From the NCBI GenBank assembly GCA_029717555.1, contig JAMDHS010000150.1, positions 1-24,164 on the forward strand: a stretch of 24,164 nucleotides of DNA, read 5' to 3'. This document shows, one piece after another, positions 1 through 11,398 of this stretch (within the stretch, counting starts at the first letter, position 1; each line of letters begins with the position of its first letter). The notes below the pieces were generated by a model. It did not search any database and was not told the DNA's origin. It worked only from the letters and a program-made list of their open reading frames with translations. This stretch comes from Peribolospora baueri. Lineage: Eukaryota; Basidiomycota; Peribolosporomycetes; Peribolosporales; Peribolosporaceae. A program made the position numbers and the translations under genes.

Positions 1-23
1 TTTTTTTCCTTCGTTCGTTCGTC

Positions 24-108
24 ATATAGATAGATGGATGGATAGATAGATAGGTAGGTAGATAGATAGATAGGTAGATAGATAGATAGATTAGATGGAT
101 GGATAGAT
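24..108. repeat. (GATA/GATG) microsatellite
   Basis: About 85 bases made of GATA, GATG and GGTA units in an interrupted tetranucleotide array, preceded by a short TTCG run. Likely length-polymorphic. Confidence 0.9.
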
Positions 109-600
109 GATGGCCCTTGTTGAAATTCCAAGCAGACTCCGACACACTCGGCCTGGCCTGGCCTGGCTTGGCCGGGCCGTGCGTGAATCGTCGCCGCGAC
201 GGTCTCGTAGGGAGGACGTTACAGGAGCGACTTTTTTTTTGTCTTGTCATCGGGGCGCGGTGATCGACTCGTCTCGTCGTTGTTCGTCGAGGGGAGGACG
301 AAGGACGTCGGTCTGTTGGGACTACGGGACGTCCGCCTCTTGGGACTACAGTACAACCACCTTCGAGCCTCTCTCTCCGTCAGGTGGTGCCGCCCCTCGC
401 CCGTACGCGTGCTAACCATCTACTGTATGTGCATACATACGCTCGCTGCACCGCCGTCGTTTCTCGCTGAGAGGCCGGTCCGGTCTCGTTTGCCGCCGCC
501 GCCGCCGCCGATCGATCATGGCCCGCCGGTGCCGGCCAAGGAGCCAAGGGTCTCATCTGCTTCCTCCCCTCGACTCGACTCGACGAACCGAGGGCGAGCG

Positions 601-638
601 TGGATGGATGGATGGATGGATGGATGGATGGATGGATT
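601..638. repeat. (TGGA)n microsatellite
   Basis: Nine uninterrupted TGGA units, the purest tetranucleotide array in the window. A short (TGCC)n array follows at 654-672. Confidence 0.95.
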
Positions 639-2422
639 GTGGGGCGACGCCCGCCTGCCTGCCTGCCTGCTGCTCCGGCCGCGGCCGCGGGCTTCTTCTT
701 TCTTCTTTTCTTCTCCTTGGTTTTCGAGGAGAGGGGGAGAACGTCATATCAACTTGGGTAGCGTCGTCGGCCGTAATTACGTCCCAGCGCGGGAGGGGGC
801 TCGGCGGCACAAGTGCGCTTAAGTGTTCGTTGGCGCTTGGCCGGGTAAGTACAGGTAAGCAGCCGCAGCCGCAGCCGTGGTCGTGGTTGTGGTTGTGGTT
901 GCGGTTGTGGTCGGTCGTCGTTCCTGTGCGTACGATGGCGCTTATGTGACGCTGCATGGGCCTGGCCACTCGCGCGTCGGTGAGTGCTCGGTGAGCTGGC
1001 CTGGCCGGCACGGCGAGCGAGCGAAGTCCGATCGATACATACATTCGTTCGTTCAGTTCGGCACTGGCCCGGCCGATCCGGATAAGCGTATATGTGTGTC
1101 ACGTCACGCATGCGACGGCGAGCAAGAGGGAGGACGAGGACAGACAAGCGAGAGTGTCTGTCGACCACCGAGCGCTGGTCAGCTAGCTGAGAGCACGCCA
1201 GCGCGCTGCGCCGACACGGCCCGGCCAAGCGAGATCAAGCGACCGTCGAGTGAGACATGACGAGGAAGGATGCGCTGCGAGTGGGGTGCGCTGGGCGAGG
1301 CGAGGAGAAGCGAGGTGAATTTGAATCTGCTTGAGCTTGACTCGGTCCAAGACGGGGGGTGTCAAACCGCCATCGCACCGCTCGCACCAAGCAAGCAAGA
1401 CCCAGCCAAGGCGGCAAAAAGCAAACCACACGCGGGGATCCGTCGACTGACTGCCCTCCCAGCCCGTTCGTCATCGTCGTCCGCCCGTCAGCTGGACGAC
1501 CAGGGCCAGCATCGGCGACGGACGGTCGGACGAGGGCGGATGGATCGGTGGCACGTCATCCTGCCATCCAGTTTATCGGCGTATCTCAGACACCTTCGTT
1601 CGACACCACCGTCGTGTCGTGAGCACGAGTTGGGACGATGGCGCTTTCGAGCGAACGAACGTGTGGGCGAGACGGAAAGGAGACTGGCAGACAGACATCG
1701 CTCGCCATCATCGCAGACGTGGAGGCGAGGCGTCGTCGGCAGCGCTTCGTTTCGCCGCCCCAGAACGCGCGAGCGAGCGAGCGCACATCGATCTCGCCTC
1801 GCTTCCTCTCTCCTCCTCCTTCTCCTCTTCCTTCTCCCCGGCTCGGGCTGTGCGCCGGTGTGACAAGCGAAACGAGGGTCGCGCCTTGCTCGCTTCTTGC
1901 TGTGCTGTGCTCATCTCGTCCGCCGTTCCCTTTCCTCGACGCTGTCTTTCCCCCGGATGAGCACACCGTACTTGTCCAGCGCCGCCGCCGCGAGCGCCGA
2001 GCCACCAGGCCGAACGCCGCCGTCGAAGCTGTAACGCTACCTCCCTCGCTCCCACCCTCGCTCCTCCCTCGCTCGGTTCGACGGTGTGAGACAAGGGTCG
2101 GTGGGCCCCGATGGTCTGCGTACACACTACGCCACGCCACGCTCCGCGTACCCATTCCCTCATCTTCTCTCCTCTCTCTCCTTTGACGCTCTCCTCTCCA
2201 GCCGGGACACTCCGGCGCAAAGGCACGAGAGCAACGACGGATTAGGCTCGCTCGCTACCACCACACGATTCACCGCTTCCCGTTTCCTCGGGCCGCTTTC
2301 TCACGCCTCCGGCCTTGCATCGCGCGCGGTTTGGTCTGTACGAGGTTGTACCAACCCGTGTCCCGTGTCCGCTGTCCCGTGTCCCGTGCCTGTCCCGTCG
2401 TCGCCTCAGGGGCGTTTGCCGG

Positions 2423-2570
2423 GGAGTGGTCAGAGATAGACGACAGACAACAGACGGCAGACAGATAGACAGACAGAAAGACGCAGACGACAGACGACAG
2501 ACGACAGACGAGACAGACGACGGACGGACGGACAGACGGACAGACGGACAGACAGACAGACAGACGACGA
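2423..2570. repeat. CAGA/GACGGACA-type repeat tract
   Basis: About 150 bases of CAGA, GACGACA and GACGGACA units with almost no pyrimidine run on the plus strand. A (GTCCC)n-like block at 2348-2400 precedes it and a (CGAA)n block at 2632-2690 follows. Open frames through it are repetitive and do not look coding. Confidence 0.9.
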
Positions 2571-3121
2571 AACGGCGGTCGGACCATCGCATCATCATCG
2601 CACCGTGCGTGGCTTGCCGGCCGGTCGGACTAACGAACGAACGAACGAGCGAACGCACAAACGAAGAAACGAAGGAATAACGAACGCACAAACGAGAGGC
2701 CGCTGTGGTCGGTTGATCGGTTTTGTCCGCAAGCGATCTCCTCCGGTCGGCGTCCCTGTGTCTGTCTGTCTGTCTTGTGTCTCTGCGCTCGTCGGCTGGC
2801 TGGCTCTCCTCCTTTACGTCTCCACCCCTCCGGCGTCTTCCGTCCGTGTCTATATTTCTTCTTCCATCTTTCATCCGTCCTCCGCCCCGTTCCTCCCCTT
2901 CCCTTCCTCGCCTTCTCTCCTCGCCTTCCATTCTTCCGCCCATTCTTCACCTAGCCGCGCCTCCGATACACTGGGCTGGATCGGGCGGGCGGCCGACGCG
3001 GCTCTCTTTCCCTCCCCCTCCTCTCTTCTCCCCCCTCCCCTCTGCCGACCCTCGGGGGCCACCCGCCCGGCCGGCCTTGCTTGCCTTGCCTTGCCTTCAG
3101 TCTGTCTTCCGGGTCAGCCGA

Positions 3122-3247
3122 ATGGGGTCAACAGCCTCCGGCGTCGCCTGCACGAAAGAAGAAAAGCCGTCGTCGTCCTCGGGCCACACGAGGCGAGAGA
3201 GACCGTCGTCGACCATCACCTACCTCGACGGTGATCGCCGTCGCTAA
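3122..3247 (+). other. Small ORF (41 codons) with myristoylation-like N-terminus
   Basis: An ATG-started frame of 41 codons whose product begins MGSTASGVACTKEEK. This matches the general N-myristoylation pattern (Met-Gly, Ser/Thr at position 6) with a Cys at position 10 that could be palmitoylated. It sits about 700 bases upstream of the Zn2Cys6 start codon, so it could be an upstream ORF, a first exon of another gene, or chance. I recognise no family. Confidence 0.25.
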
Positions 3248-3637
3248 CGACTCCTAGCTAGCTAGAAGACCACCGGGCATTCCGACGACGGCCACCGGCT
3301 TCAGGTTCACGCACGGCCAAGCTTGTCGTCCTTGTCTCTGTCTGTCTTCGTCTTCGTCTTTGTCTTCGTCTTCGTCTCGTCCTCATCATCCTTTCTTCGC
3401 CATCCCATCTCCACCGCACCTCCTCCTCCGTCCCTCTGACCCTCCGACCACCCACCGACCCACTCCACTGGCACCTCCACCTCCGTCCCCCCTTCGTCTC
3501 TTCCGCCCAACACCCACCACCCCCTCCCTTCCCATCCTCGTCCCAGCTGAGCGAGCGAAGGAAACCGGACGCCTAAGCACGCGCGAGCGAGCGAGACGCC
3601 CAAACCCAACAAGGAAAGAAAGACGAGACGGGTTCAG

Positions 3638-3742
3638 GTAAGCAATCGTCGACGCGTCCCCTCCCGCACACTCTCCCTCCCTTCCCTCCGTCCGGATTCG
3701 TTCGGTTTTTTTTTTCTTCCCACCCTTGGTCCCTCTCTCCAG
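3638..3742 (+). other. Probable 5' UTR intron of the Zn2Cys6 gene
   Basis: A GTAAGC donor at 3638 preceded by TTCAG, and a CTCTCCAG acceptor ending at 3742 after a CT-rich tract, give a 105-nt intron. That length is typical of the other introns here. It lies about 200 bases before the first in-frame ATG of the downstream gene, so it would be spliced out of the leader. Confidence 0.55.
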
Positions 3743-3950
3743 GACGCCATCCACTTCCATCTCACCTTCTCTTCCTTCCTTCCGCACTCTTCTTCGTTCC
3801 ACCCACCGCCCACCTCCCCTCTCTTCTCCCCCGTCGGCCCTCACTTCAGCCTCCGACGTTGACCGTCGTCACCGCCTGACCCCCTCGCACGGCGCGATCC
3901 ATCCAGCGCTGCCGTGCCTGCCCTTCCCGTCGTCGTGGACTCTTCACAGC

Positions 3951-5483
3951 ATGAGCACCGGTAGCGATGGTCGCTCGTCCGCTGCGGGCGCATGGGCCCC
4001 TCAGGGATGGGATATGGGCGGTTGGGACACCATGGGCTCACAGAGCCAGCAGCCGCAACAAACCGCACAGCAACACCAGCACCATCACCACCAGCCCTCC
4101 TCTCATCAACAGCAGCAGCAGGACCAGCAGCAGCCGTCCTTCTCCAGCGCCGGCCATCAGCAGTATCACGCCCGTCCACAGCTCACCGACCCCTCCGCCC
4201 TGCCACAGCTTACCGTCCCCAGTCATGCCACCCCCGCCCAAGCGTACTACTCCTCTCCCCAGGCCGCCGACAGCACCTTCCGAGCACAGCAACCGGCCAC
4301 ACACCAGAACCACAGCGCCATGGCCTCCCAGGTCCACGCCTACTCGGTCCAGCAGCAGCGTCACCTCGCCGCCTCGTCCGGTCAGCCCGGCCTGTCGTCG
4401 TCCAGCTTCCCCGCCGGTATCGGTTATCCTCAGATCGTCCACTCTTCCCCTCTCGCGCAGCACGCCGCCCACGACAGTCGCACCGGCGGCGCGTCCGCAT
4501 CGCCGGCCCACTATTCTCCTGCGCCCGCCTTCATGCCCGCCCCCCAGCAATACGCTCGACACCCTTCTTGGCCCGCCAACTATCCGCCTACCATGGTCGG
4601 AATGGTTCAGCCTGGCACCGTCGGTGCCGGCGGCCCGCCGGCCTTGCAGCCAACCGCCATCGGCCACCTCCCCGTTGGCCTGCCCGACACCGGTCCGCAC
4701 GGCCCGCCGTCCTATGCGACCGGCCCAACGACGAGCTACCACCCCGGTCAGCCTCCGCCGCATGGCTCTCAGATCGCGCCCAACCTTTTGGCCACCGGCG
4801 TGCCATCCACGTCGAGATCCGGTCAATCCGCCTCGCCATCCACGTCCGGCTCTTCTCAAAACACGACGCCGAACACGTTGAACACCGTGCCTCGACCCTC
4901 GAACTTGCCTTTGCACGCCCCTAACGGTCGCATCCTCCTCGCTTGCGGCTTTTGCAAGCACCGCAAGCTCAAATGTGACGGCATCCGGCCGCAGTGCCAG
5001 CAGTGCGCCAAGAGGGGTCTCGAGTGCCAATACGCGGAGCGGATTAGGCGTAGAGGTCCGGGCAAGGCGAGGCTGGAGAGGGAGGAGAGGGCGAGACAGA
5101 AGGAAGCAGCCCAGCGGATGGCTTTGGAACAGCAGCAGGCGGCGCAGCGATTGGCGTTGGACCAGCAGCACCAGCAGCAGCATCACACTTTGGACCAACA
5201 GCAGCAGCACCAGCAACACCAGCACCAGCAGCAACAGCAGCAGCACCACCAACAGCAGCAACAGCACGCGTCCGCGCACGCGCCGGGACAGCACCAGCCA
5301 GGCCACGTTCCCGGCGTCGGCCTTCCACCGGCGGGAGACGGCACTTCGCCGAGCAAGAGAACCGTAGACGGTACACACGACGTGTTGGCCTCCTCCGCTC
5401 GTGATGGCTCCGGCCCCGACGAGAACGTGTCCTCCGCCGTCGACCACTCTGGTCTCTACGGGCCCGTTCCCCCCGCTCAGTGA
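3951..5483 (+). CDS. Zn2Cys6 fungal-type transcription factor, Q/H-rich
   Basis: Single-exon gene of 510 residues, starting at the first in-frame ATG; the frame stays open upstream without another ATG. The product is a nuclear DNA-binding regulator by family. Residues about 332-359 form a Zn2Cys6 binuclear cluster with Cys 332, 335, 342, 349, 352 and 359 (spacing C-x2-C-x6-C-x6-C-x2-C-x6-C). A basic linker (RIRRRGPGKARLE) and a charged, probably coiled-coil stretch follow. Low-complexity Gln/His tracts occur near residues 25-60 and about 393-440, with a Pro/Ser/Ala-rich region between the first tract and the zinc cluster. I see no fungal_trans middle-homology domain, so the ligand and target genes cannot be guessed. 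A spliced leader (intron 3638-3742) is likely. The CAG/CAA/CAC tracts should be polymorphic and may act as activation or condensate-forming segments (inference). Confidence 0.88.
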   Translation: MSTGSDGRSSAAGAWAPQGWDMGGWDTMGSQSQQPQQTAQQHQHHHHQPSSHQQQQQDQQQPSFSSAGHQQYHARPQLTDPSALPQLTVPSHATPAQAYYSSPQAADSTFRAQQPATHQNHSAMASQVHAYSVQQQRHLAASSGQPGLSSSSFPAGIGYPQIVHSSPLAQHAAHDSRTGGASASPAHYSPAPAFMPAPQQYARHPSWPANYPPTMVGMVQPGTVGAGGPPALQPTAIGHLPVGLPDTGPHGPPSYATGPTTSYHPGQPPPHGSQIAPNLLATGVPSTSRSGQSASPSTSGSSQNTTPNTLNTVPRPSNLPLHAPNGRILLACGFCKHRKLKCDGIRPQCQQCAKRGLECQYAERIRRRGPGKARLEREERARQKEAAQRMALEQQQAAQRLALDQQHQQQHHTLDQQQQHQQHQHQQQQQQHHQQQQQHASAHAPGQHQPGHVPGVGLPPAGDGTSPSKRTVDGTHDVLASSARDGSGPDENVSSAVDHSGLYGPVPPAQ

Positions 5484-7180
5484 CCTTTGACCGCCGACGC
5501 GTTTTTTTTTTTTTTTCTTTTTTCGTGTCGTCCTTCCGGTCGTGGCCTTCCTCACCTGCCCGCGCTCGTCCTCGCCATCTCGGCGCGTGTCTCACCTCCC
5601 TCCCCTTTTTCTCGACCATGCCTGCCCCTTCCCCCTGCCCCCTCCCCTCGACCCTCTCCCACTCGCACTCGCCTCTCGTCAGCAATGTTTAGACGGCGGC
5701 GCTGAGCACCGTTGATTGCAGCAGCCTGCTCCTTGGGTTCGTCTTTTTATTCGCATTGTTCTTCTTCAACGCCGCGCCCGCCCGCCCGTCCGTCCCGTCC
5801 GTCCCGTCCCGTCCCCCGCCCGCCCGCCCGCTTTGATCGCTTAGCGCTCCGCCCGTTCCCTTCGTTGTCCATATATCAAGGCATAGCATCTCCGTAGCTA
5901 GCACTCGTCCTTTTTTTATTTTTTATTCTCCATCCTCCTCCGCTCGTACTCTCCTATCCCTTCTCCTTCCCTCTCTCTCTCTTCTCTCTCCCCACCCCCC
6001 CTCTATAACTTTTCCTTCCTCCCGCGCCTCCAAGTTCGGCTATTCACGTCCCGTCCGGCGGTGCAACCTCTTCCTTCTTTCCTTCTTTCCTTCTTCCTTC
6101 TTTCCTTCTTTCCTTCCTCCCTTCCTTCCTTCCTTCCTTCCTTGTCGTTCCGCTCCGCATCGCAACCTCGGATCGTTTCGTCGGGCGCGCAAAACCTTGC
6201 TTGCCATCGGGGCAGAGGACGACCACGACAACGAACAAAATGGCAAAATAACGAACAACTTTTTTTACTCGCCCGGTCGTTCGCCTGCCCGGTGGTGGTT
6301 CGCCCCGGCTCAGCTAGGCTCGGCTCGGTTTGGTTTGGTTCGGTCTGGTCTGCCCGGCTCGCTGGACGGCACGGCGGAGGACACGTCCTCTCTTTCGATG
6401 GCGACGGCGGCGGCGGCGGTGATGGCGATGGCGACGACGGCAACTTGGGAGCTCTACTGGTGCGCGCAGACCACGCGGAAGTTCGTCTTTATTTTTTTTT
6501 CCGCAAGACCACGACTCTCCGCCTCGCCTCTCGTCGACCATGTGGGACGTCTTTCGCAACAAGTAATCTACTACACTACCCCCCCTCCCCCTTTTCGAAC
6601 TAGGGCCGCGCCCTTCCCATCCTACTTGGCCTCGACCGATCGATCGACCATCCAGCCGCCGCCGTCGTCGTCGTCCTCCTCCTTCTCACCGCCGACCACC
6701 TGGCCCGGGGTCGCCACGGCCGCATCGCCTTACCCTTCGGTCGTACTCCATCCATCCGTCCGTCCGAGCCCTCGGCGCCAGGTCAGCGGGCCGTCGCTCT
6801 TTTTGTTTTGCGACCCTACCAGCTTTTCACCCCCGCACCGTCGTCCCCTCGCCGCCTCGCTCGTCAAGTGTACGATAGCTATCCATTGCCCCCCCCCCCC
6901 CCCATCCTTAACCCAAACCTCGCCTCCACCCACCCCGCTCCCCGCTCCCCGTCCCCCTAACCGCTGGTACCCCCCTGCTGCGCTGTTTTATTTCCTAACT
7001 TCCATCGCTCCGCCCCGCCTCTCGCAACGTCGTCTTTACGTCGAAATGAAAGCCGTCCCCAGTCTTAACGCGTCCAATGCGCCTTCTACCTCCGTTCCGA
7101 GCCCGATCGTATCCCCTCGCTTCTTCTTTTCCCCCGACCCGAATCATTTTCAGTCTTGCCTCCTTTTTCTTTTCATTGAG
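5484..7180. other. Low-complexity intergenic spacer
   Basis: It holds the 3' end of the Zn2Cys6 transcript (T-rich run at 5501-5522) and the distal upstream region of the prolyl-tRNA synthetase gene. Simple repeats include a CCCGC/CCGTC block at 5773-5831, a (CCTT)n block at 6066-6141 and a run of 15 C at 6889-6903. A plus-strand frame of 336 codons crosses it (6197-7207) but is proline/serine-rich, repeats-driven and shows no domain, so I do not call it a gene. Confidence 0.6.
6066..6141. repeat. (CCTT)n polypyrimidine repeat
   Basis: About 75 bases of CCTT and CTTT units, all pyrimidine on the plus strand. Confidence 0.9.
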
Positions 7181-7222
7181 CCGTGGCACGTGCCACGGAT
7201 CGGTTGATGCGGATCACGTGAT
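7181..7222. promoter_or_regulatory. Two palindromic CACGTG E-boxes
   Basis: Positions 7181-7198 are a perfect 18-base palindrome, CCGTGGCACGTGCCACGG, and 7213-7222 are a perfect 10-base palindrome, ATCACGTGAT. Both are centred on CACGTG, with centres 28 bases apart. They lie 130-170 bases before the prolyl-tRNA synthetase ATG. The second matches the known RTCACRTG site of Cbf1-type bHLH factors; binding here is inference. Confidence 0.7.
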
Positions 7223-7269
7223 AGGAAGGAATTGCCCTTGTATTGACTGGCCCGACTTCGTCGACTTAG

Positions 7270-7349
7270 CCTGACGACGATACACACTCCTCCTCTTTGT
7301 CTTCCTCCTCCTCCTCCTCTCCTCCTCCTCCTTCTCCTCCTACTTACAC
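7270..7349 (+). promoter_or_regulatory. CT-rich leader / initiator of the prolyl-tRNA synthetase gene
   Basis: An almost pure (CTC)n-like pyrimidine tract runs up to about 10 bases before the ATG at 7350. Tracts like this directly upstream of start codons are common in fungal housekeeping promoters and mark transcription start regions. Confidence 0.6.
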
Positions 7350-10419
<3,070 letters not shown>

Positions 10420-11398
10420 AAGTGGAAGAAAAAGTGGGAAAATGTCGTCCGACGTTGAATACCGTTCCCTTTTTTTTTTTTACTCACGTAGAGGACTCTT
10501 TGTGGCCGCTCTTCGAGACGGTGTAATGTCGTGATGGTCTGATGGTCTCTCTTAGTTTCGGGGGCGTCGGGCTTGAATACTACGGATCTGTAATGAGCTG
10601 GGTCCCCGAAAAAGTCTGAACCCCCCCTTCGTCTCAGAGCTCGGAGATTCCGAAGCGGCCATGTCTGCGAAAGAGGGGTACAAATGCCATGGGAGTCGAC
10701 CTGTGCTTTTATTTGAACGAGAACCCAGGTATTGTCGAGGCAGGTATGGGTGAAACGCGTCGGGGGGGCCGACGACGGCGTGCACCACTCTGTGCGACTT
10801 GGGAGTGTCGTGCACTGAACAGAACATGTGAATGCAGCTTCCAGCAGGAGAGCCGGCCTTCCAGGTCGACCCAGAGAAGAGCGGACGGGCTGTCCGCACA
10901 GCAAAGTCTCTTCGCGTGGTCCGAGCTGGAAGCCAGGAAGACGAGCGAGGACTTCTGTCAGAGATGGCCTCGTGCGCGACACCGACGAGACCGTCCGTCC
11001 GCAGGAAATACATTTACAGCGAAACAGGCCTTTCTCCCTCTCCGTCACCCACCATCCATACAAGCGGTTCAGGAAGCCGCGCCGACAATACGCTGGCAGA
11101 GGGTATGGTGACGTGGGAGTCCTCCTTCGTCCTAAGATGAACTGTATGGTGGGTGCGTCGTTAATTCGTGTTTCGAGCGCAGCCATCATCGCGGCTTGGA
11201 CGTCATTGTCCGCCTGCTGAACAAGCACTTCCTCTCGATCTAAAGGATCCCGTGGTATTAAGCGAATCCTTAACCATGGCCGCCATGATCATACATGCTG
11301 CCCACTTCACGAAGGATGAAAGGAGATGCAAAGGCATGTTCCGGCGTACTGTTACATTGAGTATAATTACACGAGCGGGTGTCGAGACATGCAAAGAT
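10420..11398. other. Convergent 3' intergenic region
   Basis: The space between the 3' ends of the prolyl-tRNA synthetase gene (plus) and EXO70 (minus). It has a T-run at 10470-10480. A minus-strand frame stays open for 270 codons (10416-11228) but I recognise no family in it, and it would lie within the EXO70 3' untranslated region. No RNA gene is evident. Confidence 0.5.

Larger units (their letters stand above)
1..3100. other. Gene-poor low-complexity region
   Basis: I find no protein family in this stretch on either strand. The open frames that cross it are rich in R, S, P and G, overlap on both strands, and follow the base composition and simple repeats. It is dominated by tetranucleotide and short-motif repeats and by C/T versus G/A runs. 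It lies upstream of the Zn2Cys6 gene and may hold a long promoter, and possibly the promoter of a divergent gene outside the window. That role is inference. Confidence 0.6.

Noticed and set aside
2242-2943. 233-codon minus-strand frame
   Set aside because: Made of translated CAGAC, CGAA and pyrimidine repeats; no family.
4038-5555. 505-codon open frame antisense to the Zn2Cys6 gene
   Set aside because: It is leucine/glycine/valine-rich because CAG/CAA repeats read as CTG/TTG on the other strand. The sense frame has a clear zinc cluster.
6197-7207. 336-codon plus-strand frame between the regulator and the prolyl-tRNA synthetase gene
   Set aside because: Pro/Ser/Ala-rich, contains simple repeats and runs through the E-box palindromes; no domain.
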